NCBI GenBank assembly: GCA_907164885.2
Contig: OU015496.1
Span: 186,275,781-186,339,780 of the forward strand
Length of the DNA stretch: 64,000 bases
Source: Dolomedes plantarius
Taxonomy: Eukaryota > Arthropoda > Arachnida > Araneae > Dolomedidae
Direction: 5' to 3'
Position 1 is the stretch's first letter, and every line of letters begins with the position of its first letter. Positions 33,340 to 44,141 of this stretch are shown here, one piece after another. The notes beneath the pieces are model-generated. The model had not been told where the DNA came from, did no database searches, and was given only the letters and a program-made list of their open reading frames with translations. The position numbers were made by a program, and so were the translations under genes.

Positions 33340-34620
33340 ATTAATTTACTTTTGGAGTTGCCAAAACGCATCCAAAGGAATTACAAACAGTTATTAAAGA
33401 GGGTGGATGAACAATATATCAGGTTTTTAATGAGATGGACCTTTGGTGAAAAAAAAATGACCAAGAGAATATTTATTTCAAACAAAAAAAATGTTGCACT
33501 AGGTTTTATGGTATTTAAAGACCGTGTAACGTTACTTATGTGCAGTAACACTTCAGACAATCATAGCTGAAATAGATACTAGCTTATAGATCTCTCAATC
33601 CTCGCAAACTGAAAAATCGAAGATTGTTTTACCGGTATATTTGACCGCCAATAAGAAAGCTTTGGTGACTGCTGCTTTATATCAAAAAAGGGTTTTTAAA
33701 TTGTTTTATGCCCTCGAGTTTAGAAAACAGCTTAAAGCAGAAAAATCAAGTTTTTAAAGTTTTACCGATATTGGATGGTTCACCAAGCCACCCGAGACGT
33801 TTAAATCATCCGAAAGTCAAAATAATATTCCTACTACTTCATTACTGCAGCCGCAAAGTTACAGCAGGGAATTACAGCTACATTTAAAACTCATGACATC
33901 GGGCAATTGTTACAATGGATTTTGAATAAAATCAAGGACAAATCGATTGAAGTCATGGAGGCGTGGAAACTCTTTGCAATTTTGGACTGCATTAATCTCA
34001 TATCTTCGTCCATCGAAAAATAAATTACTCAACATTAAATGCCTGTTGGAAAATTATACGGCCAGAGTCAATTCAAACCGGAAATCTAATCGAACCAGCA
34101 GAAAAAAAAAAAAAAAGAATCAATGTGATAGTAAAACTTTATAACACGATAGCACAGATGGTTGGTCGATAGGTTGGTCGAGAGCGTTATAGTCAACTTT
34201 TGCTAAATGAAGAACCAAGGGCTAATTAGATAGGAATCTACAGTTTAAAGCTGATTCTGAACGGCTACGAAAATCTAGGTCAAAATGGGGACTTCATCAT
34301 CGCCCGGCAAATAGCATAGATGGAAACGCTGTTGTACAAAATTTGACTTTTAAAAAGTGTACAGGAAGGGATAAACTTAGCCGAACAATTGGAGTTATAT
34401 ATTTTAAAAGTAGATCCTTCCTCTGAAAGAACGCAAAATTTAAAAGAGAATTTCATGAATGCTTTGGTCCATACAACGAAATTTATAAAGATCTCTACGG
34501 CAAACGCAAACAAACAAAAATACTATTTTTTTTTTCTCGAAAAAGTAGAGCATAGCAATAAAGATGCTGCAACAGAAAGATCAAACGATGAGAATATGTT
34601 GCCAGATACGCCCTTATACT
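33340..34620 (+). pseudogene. Decayed Tigger/pogo-type transposase
   Basis: Three-frame reading recovers scattered pieces of a CENP-B/Tigger-like DDE transposase. One frame gives KELQTVIKEGG before a stop. Another gives KRIFISNKKNVALGF and KDRVTLLMCSNTS. Further on there are pieces equivalent to the DCI region (VMEAWKLFAILDCI) and near the end ERTQNLKENF and LYGKRKQTK, the usual tail of Tigger enzymes. The first catalytic aspartate region is shortened (FNEMDLW). Numerous stops and frameshifts rule out function. A SINE fragment (34156-34290) lies inside, and a hAT MITE begins at 34631. No Tigger-type terminal repeats were found nearby. Confidence 0.7.
34156..34290 (-). repeat. SINE fragment (family S1)
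   Basis: GTCAACTTTTGCTAAATG, GGGCTAATTAGATAGGAATC and AGTTTAAAGCTGATTCTGAA correspond to the body of the minus-strand SINE at 29090-29268. The tRNA-like head is missing. It sits inside the decayed Tigger transposase. Confidence 0.7.
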
Positions 34621-34630
34621 GGTGTTTAGC

Positions 34631-35170
34631 CAGTGGCGTAGCTAGAACTTTTGTCGCCCGGGGCGGTCTCCGATTTGCCGCCCTTTCTAAGTCAATCAAT
34701 TGGTGGTTTTTATAAATTAATAAACATAAATAAATAATTGTAATTGAGACAAACTATAGGTGGGGAACTTTTTTACCATTGGATGCCATATTTAAATTAG
34801 GCAGTAATAAAGGAGGCCGCTTAAGTTGAAATACCTATAAATGCAACTTTTATAAAGACCACAAGAATCTTACGGAGGTCGCAGTTTCCCCACCTATGAG
34901 ACAAAACGTATACCTAATTTATAAAAAAAATTCCATAAAATATGTTTTATTTTATATTATTATATTTATAAATAAAAATAACATTGACTTGACGATGAGG
35001 AAAAATATTCGAAATCATATAGTAATTCATAATTCATAGAAATCGAATAGTAAACTTATGAATTGAACAAGTGGTTTTTTTACAACTAATACTAAATAAA
35101 AATATGCCGCCCCAAAATATGTGCCGCCCGGTGCGGACCGCACCCACCGCTACCCCTAGCTACGCCACTG
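34631..35170. mobile_element. hAT MITE (CAGTGGCGTAGC family), 540 bp
   Basis: Begins CAGTGGCGTAGCTAG and ends CTAGCTACGCCACTG. Perfect 8-bp duplication TGTTTAGC at 34623-34630 and 35171-35178. Subterminal GCCCGGGGCGG and GCCGCCCGGTGCGG are also inverted-like. No transposase. Shorter or expanded relatives are at 44142 and 46335. Confidence 0.95.
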
Positions 35171-35178
35171 TGTTTAGC

Positions 35179-36720
35179 AATGCTGGTGAAGAAAACATGA
35201 AAAATATAAATAGGTAATATTTTTGATCAATTATTGACTGTTTTAATAAACATATTTCTCTTAGTTATAAAAAGCAAACAGTATAGTTCCGTTGATTTTA
35301 GGAACCTAATCGTATTTTTTTGTACTAGTTCTTTGTTAACACGAATTCGCGTTACACGGCATTTTTTTTCAGGAATCTCACGACTGTGTTGCCTGCATGT
35401 GTCACCTGCATATGTATGTATGTATGTGTGTTGATAGTTTTAACCGCCAGGGCTTCGCTATAGCACAAATATTATGTAGCCCTACGCTCTCAGACACTTG
35501 TACTAGCCCAGGAATCCCCAACGGGGTCCAGGTGGACCTCTTAGGGTTCGATGGAAGTTTAAAAAGGGTCTATAGTATTCCAGGGGTCTACTGGGGGTCG
35601 ATGATAATTTTTTCTGTTTTAAAATTTAATTTCTATTTTTATGAATGAAATTATTAGATATAATAGACTAATAGCAATATCTTTAAATGTGTTTTTCATG
35701 TCATACGAATATTCAAACTGTTCCAGGCGCATTTCTAATTATCGTATTGCTTTGAAATTTAAGTTTTATATACTTAACTGTATATCAAATAAATTTTATT
35801 GAAAAAAATTATGCTTCGTAGCTCAGAATTTCTAAATTTTGTACTTGAAAAGACGATTTATAGGTATTTTGCGTAATAAAATGGGTGTTTTCACTATCAT
35901 TATTTTTTCTCTTTATATTTTTAATGAATGCTTAAAATAAGCAATAAGTTTCATTGTTAGTTCTATAAGGTATCATGTAAATAAAAATTACCGTATTATA
36001 TGCGAAAGAAATGCGCATGGAACATTTTTAATTAGGCCAATTTTTGATATAATTAATAATTCATAATTCATAAATTATTAATATTTCATCTTTAAATTTT
36101 AACCACTTTTACATATCTATGGTACTAATCACTTATTAAAATTTCAAGCAAATCCATTCAAAACAAAAAAAGTTAGGTTTGAAGGTCCACTGTCCCCTTA
36201 AAGTTTTTGTAAATCCCCGTGGGTAGTTAGAAGATGGTGGGGTATTAGATTGGAGGTTAGTCACCTTGAGAGAGAAGTGTCTTGTTTACTACTGTAATAG
36301 CTGGCTAAAGAGGATGTTTATACTGAGTCATTGAGATATGCTGAGATTTACAGCCTGGAAGCGAAGCGGAAGTCCAAACATGTAAGAGAAATTAAGAAAA
36401 AGCGCGCGATAGATAAGGGAATGAAATACATTTTTCTCGCATGCTCATCAGCATTTTAGGCTCAAGAGGTAATCACTCATTATTCAGTAGAATTTCAGCT
36501 CTTGAGACCAACAGTTTTACTGTGATATTCTTACATTATTATTACTATTATTATTAATGAAATATTTTTCTCTGTTTTTTCAACTTTTATTATTTGTAGA
36601 TTTCTGGTATGAATTTTAAACCTGACACCAATGAGAGATAACTCAAACCGAAATTCAAATAATACAGTTTATTACAGGTATTCAAAATTAGAATGAATGA
36701 TATTGCAAAATAAATAAATA
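35179..36720. other. Intergenic, with a possible hAT end at 35503
   Basis: CAGGAATCCCCAACGGGGTC at 35503 looks like a hAT terminal repeat, and AAATCCCCGTGGG near 36212 could be its degraded partner, but no 8-bp duplication was found. The rest is AT-rich with nothing coding. A TATG microsatellite lies near 35411-35426. Confidence 0.35.
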
Positions 36721-36921
36721 CTAGTTGGCACCCGTCAGAACATGACGGCTAGATAGTAAATAAATGAACTAATACACAAATTATATACTTAACGCATCAT
36801 TGCCAATTGTTGGAAATCATAATAATGCGCAGAAACAAATTAATGTGTTTAAGCGACCTCGTTCGTAGTGCGTACCTATAAGCCAGATTTAAAAATGTCA
36901 CTGAGCATGCGCGGAAAGCAT

Positions 36922-37458
36922 TGTAAGGACTCTGCCTAAAACTAAGACTGACAGCCTTTAATATTTACAAAATGCTTTATTTGCATCCCGATTAAATATA
37001 GGCTTTATACAATAATTACAAAAAAGATAAGCACTATCTGAGGCTATTTCGCGGGGTTCAGGACATCATGAGGGGGTTACAGCAGGCTCTCCGTCTCTGG
37101 CACACGTCCGACGATGGAGGATGTTCACACCTGTAAAAAAAGGTCATCTGCCCCCATTTACATCAAGGTGGCGAATATATATCCTCGCCCCTCTTTGGGT
37201 GGTTCCTTACAAGTTACCGCTCGCCGCTTTGTTCCTTCAAGCGTCTGACCAGCCGACACTAGCCTTTCATCTGGACTCCATTGTCAACTAGGGAATCGTT
37301 TCAAAAGAGGTTCCTTTCTTGAAGTGTATCGAAGAGTCACTACGACACGGCTTTGTGTAACTAAACGGAAGGTCACCTTTCGGCACTGATAAAACACCTT
37401 AGATGACAAAGACGGGTGTCCCTTGGAATTTACCCGTAGGGACCGTCAAGTCATTACA
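36922..37458 (-). repeat. 3' LTR of the Gypsy-like element
   Basis: 537 bp, identical by eye to 41983-42519. Preceded in sense by CTGGGGAGGGGAGGAATTTA, a purine-rich stretch that should act as plus-strand primer. Confidence 0.95.
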
Positions 37459-38965
37459 GTCTAAATTCCTCCCCTCCCCAGATGTTTTTCTGCAGAGAGT
37501 TTCAGCTGCAAAAAAACAGAACAAAAACATGGTCCTTCTCAGGACAATTTCAATTATAAAAACTTTTCCCGAAGGCAAATGCACACCCAATTGACATTAC
37601 GAGTAGACCGCTAATTTTGATCAAACTCTGGCTTTACCTTCATGAAAGAAAATTTTTTAACTGTACTTCAAAGTATCATTTTAAAAGCACATCAAAAGGA
37701 ATTTATAATTAAAATTTACGCACTTTAAAATCTCTAATAAGAGAACATGCCGTAGCAAAGAAATTATAAAATTACACAATAATATAACACGTCCTGGCAA
37801 AATTTTAAATAAAACAGTATACTAATACATGTCAATCAAAAAAAATTAAATTCATAGAACACTAGTACATACACATGACACTACATAAAAAACATTATAA
37901 CTAGTAAATCACTCAACTGGGATCCCATAATTTACCTTAATTGTGATCACATGACACAAATAAATTCTCAAATTGATATTAAACACAGTTACAATGAAAC
38001 AACTTTACACAAAATAAATTAAACACAAATCCAAAATGGATACCTAAACTTCATACAGAACATATCATCACGATTACTAATACACATGAAAATTTTAAAT
38101 TTCTTACTTATCTTTTAATACATTTAACACTTATCGTCATAAAACAATTTAATACTCGGCTTTCCGTAAATCCTGGATCAGGGAACTTAATCCGTTCACG
38201 ATTACCTGTGATCCAAACTTTTCCATTTAAGTGGACAGCCATCAGTGACCTAAATTTAAATATTCATTTTATCCTACTATAGGATTCACAATCGATTTAG
38301 AGCCTAATTTTTTTCAGTACTGACTGACATAAAATTATAACAAAATAGCTCATTGGCTCATTCCTTATCAAAAAAAAACTCACAAACTTCACATTCCTGT
38401 AATCACTTGGATGCTTTGACAACACTTACATTTATCTGTTGTCGTAACAACTCTTCAGACAAAACTTATCGATTTCACAATAAATCAATCAATTGCGGTA
38501 TTCAAACACCGTACGGAGTGTATTTTGACTCCAATTACTACCTTCTTAGGTATACACAAAACATACACATTTGCATTTAAAAGTTAGCCCATACCTTTCT
38601 GAGGCATTCTACTGGCTTATGCAACAAACAAAACAGAACATAAAATGTTACAATTGAACATTAATTAAAGCCTATCTGAGGCATTCCAACACGGCATACA
38701 TAAAACCGTCATATGGCGTTTGCCACTACAAAACCGTTACATTATGATAACGTCAAAGGAATTTCACCTGAATTTTCCTTTAAAGCAAAACTCAACTTCT
38801 ATGGTCGAGTCGTTCAAATTTACAAACAATTACATGTTACAATTCATAAAAATAAACATTACTCAAACGAATACACATTAATTTCTGATCGCATTTTTAC
38901 ACTGAAACTACAATTAATCAACATACTTATAATATACATTTAAACTTTTAGGACTAAACTTCGGC
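37459..38965. other. Non-coding 3' region of the LTR element
   Basis: AT-rich sequence where a Gypsy element would carry RT, RNase H and integrase. No motif of these was found on either strand. Frames at 38353-38580 and 38713-38943 have no recognisable content. CTGAGGCATTC occurs at 38601 and 38674, a small local repeat. Confidence 0.7.
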
Positions 38966-41050
38966 TTAGCCTGGTGTTCGGCGGGAATTAACATGGTTAA
39001 GACGTTTCACAGTATTCTTAACATTAGGACATTTCCCCTTTTGACATTTGTCACAAGCCGACACGTAATCATTTATATCTAAGTGACAATATGGCCAATA
39101 AAAATACTGAGTTAATGAGTCTTTCATCTTAGCAACGCCTAAATGAACATTAGTTTGTTCGTGGCAGAGTCTTTTTAATTTCTCTCGATACTTTCGAGGC
39201 ACAATAAGCAGTTTTCTAGTGGTTCCATCGTTATTTTTTTTCTGGTAAAATAACATCTCGTTTACCACCACGTACTTATTTTCTTCGGGCGTCTTCTTTT
39301 TCGCTCTATCAAAAATTACTTTTAATTCTTCGTCCTCACTTTGTGCAACTCTAAATTCTTCGGGTGAAGTCTTTAATAAGTCGGGAGTAATTATTTGTTT
39401 CTCCTGGAGAGGCAAGATAGTCGCGCTCTCTTCCGAAGTGATTTCTTCTACCGCTTCTGATCCGGGAATCACTTGCTCTATTCTCGTTATTTCATCTCCC
39501 GTGTCTCGTCTTTCTCTATCAAATTTTAGTTTTTCGGCCCGAGTTTGCACAGTATTTTTCACCGGAACTTCTACATTCCTGTTGATCTTCTCAAGCAAGG
39601 CTGCCGTTTTATTTCCTAACAAATAGTGTTTCTGCTCGAATTCCGTATTGCTGACAGCTGCTCTAGTTCTGGTGTGGCCCCATTCACATTTTAAATCGAC
39701 CTCTGCTATAGGTAAGCAAACGGATGAATCTAACACAGGTGCACTGACATAAACGTGCTCTCCTGTGTACATATGGGGTTGTACCAAATTTTTAGAAATC
39801 AGATCAATGCTCGCTCCTGTGTCTCTCAGAATAGACGTAGATTTTCCATTAACGACTCCCTGACTGATATATGGAGTCATCACGCCACTCGAGTCTCCAC
39901 CACTAGTTTCTGTTGCCGCGATAATTTCCGTCTCTTTAAGTTTAGGACACTGTGGTCGCAGATGGTCATAAGAACCACACTCGTAGCAACGGAGCTGTTT
40001 TCTTTTCTCAAAAATTCTTTCCTTGTTTTGTCCACTAGAAGCTTCTTTTTCCACATCTTTTTTTTCTTTCTTCTCTTCCTTGAAATTATGGTTATTTTTA
40101 AATGGCTTATTAAATTTATCTGTGGACTTTTGATTCTTTGGGAATTCTCTTGTTCGGAAACTGTCTTGCAAGCTTTCATACTTATCTATTTTTTCCGCTA
40201 ATTCCAAAGGAGTATTAATCTGCATCCACTGCTCCAAAAAATGATCTTTTATATCGGCAGGTACCCGTCTCTTCATCTGTTCCGTTATGTGTAGGTCTCT
40301 CAGTTTCTTAAATGTAGTGATTTCTAAATCTGCTATCCATTCATCATAATAGCCACTAAGCTCATGGGCATAATTCCTCCATGACTTGTCTGCGAGTTTA
40401 GGATGGCGATAAAACAGTTGTTTTAATTTTTCTGTATTCATCCTAAATCTCTGGAGAATCATCTCTTTTACGTAGTCATAATCTTTTGCCTGTTCTGGCG
40501 ATTCTCTGGCCATCATGTTGGAAATTTCTGGGGTTAGTACCCCTAACAAATATGGCACCCAATCTTGTTTAGGGACTCCCGCCATCTCTGCTCTTCTCTC
40601 AAAATTAATTAGATACAGGCCCATTTCGTCCCGTTTCTCGTCAAATTTCTGCATGGTTTTAAGGAGCTGAATGTTCTGAGTTGCGTCTGCATCTCTGTCC
40701 CTCCCATTTCGGGCTCTATTGTCTCCATTAATTCCTAATTCCAGTCTCCTCATTTCGAGAGTAAGTTGGTCTTGACGAATTTTGTCTTCTCTTTCTCTCT
40801 CTCTCTCTTCACGTTCCTTTCTATCTTCAATAATACGCTCTAGTGCGAGTCTAGCGTCTTCTTCGACGTAATTTTCGTTTTCTGTAATGATCTTCTTAAT
40901 TTCGAAAATCTTAAGCGTATCGTCAACTAGTCCTCCTAACTCTTCTAAAAGTTCTAAAAGGTCCCCTTTCTTACCCTTATTTAAAAAGGACATTTTTCTA
41001 AATTTAGGGTTTCTAATTTTAGGATAACCAATAAAATTTTTCCTCAGCAA
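38966..41050 (-). CDS. Gag-protease-H2C2 polyprotein, 694 aa
   Basis: An acidic N-terminal part (LLELLEELGGL near residue 33) is followed by a charged coiled stretch (RKEREEREREREDK, near 75-90) and a Gag core at about 115-330. One CCHC knuckle, CYECGSYDHLRPQCP, lies at about 353-368. A retropepsin core, LRDTGAS, is near 408, and an integrase-type H2C2 finger is at about 627-671 (H-x-x-x-x-x-H ... CDKCQKGK). The frame stops about 20 residues later. Gag would package RNA and the protease would cleave it; the finger normally precedes the integrase core, which is missing. The first methionine is used here, but the one at residue 20 (MSFLNKG) is an equally good start. The frame is uninterrupted, suggesting selection on Gag or youth. 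Confidence 0.85.
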   Translation of the reverse strand: MLRKNFIGYPKIRNPKFRKMSFLNKGKKGDLLELLEELGGLVDDTLKIFEIKKIITENENYVEEDARLALERIIEDRKEREEREREREDKIRQDQLTLEMRRLELGINGDNRARNGRDRDADATQNIQLLKTMQKFDEKRDEMGLYLINFERRAEMAGVPKQDWVPYLLGVLTPEISNMMARESPEQAKDYDYVKEMILQRFRMNTEKLKQLFYRHPKLADKSWRNYAHELSGYYDEWIADLEITTFKKLRDLHITEQMKRRVPADIKDHFLEQWMQINTPLELAEKIDKYESLQDSFRTREFPKNQKSTDKFNKPFKNNHNFKEEKKEKKDVEKEASSGQNKERIFEKRKQLRCYECGSYDHLRPQCPKLKETEIIAATETSGGDSSGVMTPYISQGVVNGKSTSILRDTGASIDLISKNLVQPHMYTGEHVYVSAPVLDSSVCLPIAEVDLKCEWGHTRTRAAVSNTEFEQKHYLLGNKTAALLEKINRNVEVPVKNTVQTRAEKLKFDRERRDTGDEITRIEQVIPGSEAVEEITSEESATILPLQEKQIITPDLLKTSPEEFRVAQSEDEELKVIFDRAKKKTPEENKYVVVNEMLFYQKKNNDGTTRKLLIVPRKYREKLKRLCHEQTNVHLGVAKMKDSLTQYFYWPYCHLDINDYVSACDKCQKGKCPNVKNTVKRLNHVNSRRTPG

Positions 41051-41454
41051 CTAGCTATACCTTCCGACGGTATGTGTCCTAACCGGAACTAACAAGTTCA
41101 AAACTGATCAATTTTATACCGAACTATAATTTTAGCCCTTATGAACACCAAACTAGCACCGCACAATATAAACATTCACAATTTACTCACTACCTATCAA
41201 ATCAAAATACCGAACTCTTACACAGAATACACATAAACAGAATTCTCAAATTAATCAATGCTCTATATAGATTTCTCACACAGTAATACACAAATACTAA
41301 ATTATCACTGTTAATATCAAAGCATAAGAAACTTAAATATATCTGTTACTATTAAAAGAAAAAAATACTAAATAAACACTGTTATTATCAAAAGCGAAAA
41401 AAATTCACTTTCTTTAAAAATAGAGAAAAACATACAGTATTTGCAATTAACAAA

Positions 41455-41826
41455 ACACAGAAATTGGCTAAACTTATTGCAATTCCTAACAAACAAATAT
41501 TGGTTCTTTACTTGAACACTAACTGGTTACTCATTCATATACCATAAAAACACACAGAAATTGGTTTTACTTATCACAATTCCTAAAAACAATAGTTCCT
41601 ACTTAGAACTTCAAATGGTTAACTCATACACCATTAAAACACAGAAATTGATTTAAATCATCCAAATTTCTAATATAAAATATCAGTTCTTAATACGAAC
41701 TCTAAATGGCTATTTATACATATACCATCTAAAAAACACAGAAATTGATTTAATTCATCAAAATTTCTAAAATATCAGTTCTTAATACGAACACTAAATG
41801 GCTACTTATAAATATACCATTTAAAA
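41455..41826 (-). repeat. Four tandem units of about 87-97 bp in the leader
   Basis: Units start with ACACAGAAATTGRTTT-like sequence at 41455, 41552, 41639 and 41736 and end in TATACCATNNAAAAA. Each contains AATTCCTAA or AATTTCTAA and TTCTTAATACGAAC-type stretches. They lie between the primer site and the gag start, in the untranslated leader where packaging signals are usually located. Confidence 0.8.
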
Positions 41827-41953
41827 AAAACAATAAAATAATTTTTTCTTATTGCATTTATACAAAACCATTATTTAGTTTTTAAATCAAAGCCAGAATC
41901 TGATAAAAAGAATCGGCCTACCTGTAATCCTTTCGTTCATCACTGATATCCTA

Positions 41954-41969
41954 CCGTCTTCTGACACCA
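41954..41969 (-). other. Candidate primer-binding site of the Gypsy-like element
   Basis: In sense orientation TGGTGTCAGAAGACGG starts 13 nt after the 5' LTR. TGGTGTCAGAAG is a common beginning for primer sites of arthropod Gypsy elements. Confidence 0.65.
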
Positions 41970-41982
41970 TTTAATAACAGTC

Positions 41983-42519
41983 TGTAAGGACTCTGCCTAA
42001 AACTAAGACTGACAGCCTTTAATATTTACAAAATGCTTTATTTGCATCCCGATTAAATATAGGCTTTATACAATAATTACAAAAAAGATAAGCACTATCT
42101 GAGGCTATTTCGCGGGGTTCAGGACATCATGAGGGGGTTACAGCAGGCTCTCCGTCTCTGGCACACGTCCGACGATGGAGGATGTTCACACCTGTAAAAA
42201 AAGGTCATCTGCCCCCATTTACATCAAGGTGGCGAATATATATCCTCGCCCCTCTTTGGGTGGTTCCTTACAAGTTACCGCTCGCCGCTTTGTTCCTTCA
42301 AGCGTCTGACCAGCCGACACTAGCCTTTCATCTGGACTCCATTGTCAACTAGGGAATCGTTTCAAAAGAGGTTCCTTTCTTGAAGTGTATCGAAGAGTCA
42401 CTACGACACGGCTTTGTGTAACTAAACGGAAGGTCACCTTTCGGCACTGATAAAACACCTTAGATGACAAAGACGGGTGTCCCTTGGAATTTACCCGTAG
42501 GGACCGTCAAGTCATTACA
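41983..42519 (-). repeat. 5' LTR of the Gypsy-like element
   Basis: 537 bp, pair of 36922-37458. GCAT at 42520-42523 is the right target duplicate. Confidence 0.95.
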
Positions 42520-43049
42520 GCATCTTTTTTTTCTAAATTTTCGTTAGTTAAACAGTGCGAAATAAACAATTTCCACCAAGTTTAATCATATATTTCACAA
42601 ACATAATTATTATAAAAATAAAAATGGCTGAGAGAGATCTAGAGAGACTCCTCGGAATAAACGTGTTATCATTAAAACATATCACTGAGCATGCGCAGAA
42701 ACAGTGAGTTTCTAAAGGCAGATTTAAACATGCCACTGAGCATGCGCAGAAGTCAATTTTAAATTGTATATTATCGCTAAGTAATAGAAATTGCGGTTAC
42801 AAAAACCAAATTTGACAAATCTACAGATTACAATCTTTCGTTTAAGACCAAAATGAAGTAAATGGATGCAGTAGTTTTCTCTCACGGACTGCCCAAAAAG
42901 TCGGCTTAGCAACTTAAATATATAGATAAATAAGTAGATAGATAAATAAATAGATAACTATTAAAAATAAATATAAAGCAGAATAATGAATAGAAAGGAT
43001 GAATAATGCAACACTAATCTGTGAAACAATAAAATAAATAAATAAAGAT

Positions 43050-43605
43050 TGTCAGACTCTCGTCTCCCATTCCTAAGTGGAATTGATGAACGTGTGGAAT
43101 AGCGTCTTCAATAAGCACCAAAAGAAACGCAAACAGGTGTCGAGAGCCATACACCTTTGGAAACCCTCGAGAATAGGAGGTAGTCAGCTCATTTAGAATG
43201 ATTAAGGAAACACAGCGGCGCACGTCATCTAAGGTAGGAACGGTGGACAATGAAATCCACAATAGGTGGTCTGCGTAGCACGGATAAAAAAGGCCGATTG
43301 TCGTTCGAAAAGGGAGGAGAAGGAGGCATAAAAGACAGACGCGAGTAACGGACGAGGAGAATAGATTTGGACTGTTGAAAGGGTCGACACGCTTACGGAG
43401 GGACGGGGAGCTCGTCGGACTTTGAAAGAATGAGCCCGGCTCTCACGAGTATTTTTAACGTTCGTCGGAACGAAACTTTGTAAATGACGTATTTAACCAA
43501 GATTTTAATGTATTAATAAACCCAGATGTAAATAAGAGTTGGTGCTACAGTATAATTACTTATACACGATAATGATTTGTCGGATCACGACTATAAAGGT
43601 TAACA
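43050..43605 (-). repeat. Solo LTR, family L1
   Basis: On the minus strand it runs from TGTTAACCTTTATAGT to GAGAGTCTGACA. AAGAT flanks it at 43045-43049 and 43606-43610, a perfect 5-bp duplication. It matches the plus-strand copy at 51279-51847. No internal retroelement sequence remains, so this is the product of LTR-LTR recombination. The 82-codon frame 43014-43262 crosses the edge and is not a gene. Confidence 0.9.
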
Positions 43606-43610
43606 AAGAT

Positions 43611-44133
43611 TAAATTACAACAGTAATAAATTAAATGTACGTGTGAAATTAATGCACTAAAACGCCTTTTCAACGTTTAAAAAGGCACAAAGATGAGCTG
43701 AAAAGTTAGAAAAAGAAAGAAGAGAAACTAGCGACAAGAAATAGTGACTATTGGGCATTCATTGTATACACATTGAAAGGGATGAAACCGAACTCCAGTA
43801 GTCTAAAAGAACGAACGATTGAAAAAGAGAAGAACTTGATACCTTCCTTTCTAGCTTTTTGAAAGAAGAGCTCTCTCGGGGTTCTTGGAGCCGATCCACT
43901 GATTTTTAACTGCCACTTTTTAGGCATGTTTTAGAGTTCGTTTATGTAATAGAAAATATTAAGACTGTAAATGTTATTTCTCCCAATACCATTGACAAAA
44001 GCAAGATGTCAGTGCCGTAGATTCGACAAATTTCCCAATAACTGAATCCCAAGGCGTTCAGAAGATCTTTCTGAATGAATCGCAAAATTACAGTTCTATA
44101 GGTTTACGTTTAGCGTTCTAGTCAGAAGCTACA
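43611..44133. other. Intergenic, nothing recognised
   Basis: Purine-rich in places (AAAAAGAAAGAAGAGAAA near 43712). No gene is visible. Confidence 0.4.
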
Positions 44134-44141
44134 GCATTTTA

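Larger units (their letters stand above)
36922..42519 (-). mobile_element. Gypsy-like LTR element lacking reverse transcriptase
   Basis: 5598 bp with two 537-bp LTRs that look identical, TG/CA edges (TGTAAGGAC...TCATTACA on the plus strand) and a 4-bp duplication GCAT at 36918-36921 and 42520-42523. It has a candidate primer site at 41954-41969 and a purine-rich tract at 37459-37484. The only long frame ends after the integrase zinc finger. About 1.5 kb between that stop and the 3' LTR is non-coding, so RT, RNase H and the integrase core are absent. It must have been copied by enzymes supplied elsewhere, and recently, given the matching LTRs. Confidence 0.9.
36721..42926 (-). mobile_element. 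Non-autonomous Helitron, family 1 copy C, split
   Basis: The 3' part is 36721-36921 and the 5' part is 42524-42926. The 5' end on the minus strand is TCTATATATTTAAGTTGC and the 3' end is the hairpin CCGTCA-TGTTC-TGACGG then CTAG before T. The two parts sum to about 604 bp, against 606 bp for copy A at 8132-8737. They join at ATGC, the site duplicated by the inserted LTR element (36922-42519). So this is one complete Helitron that received a retrotransposon. Confidence 0.9.

Noticed and set aside
35503..36215. Complete hAT element
   Set aside because: Only the left CAGGAATCCCCAACGGGG end is convincing; no right end with an 8-bp duplication was found.
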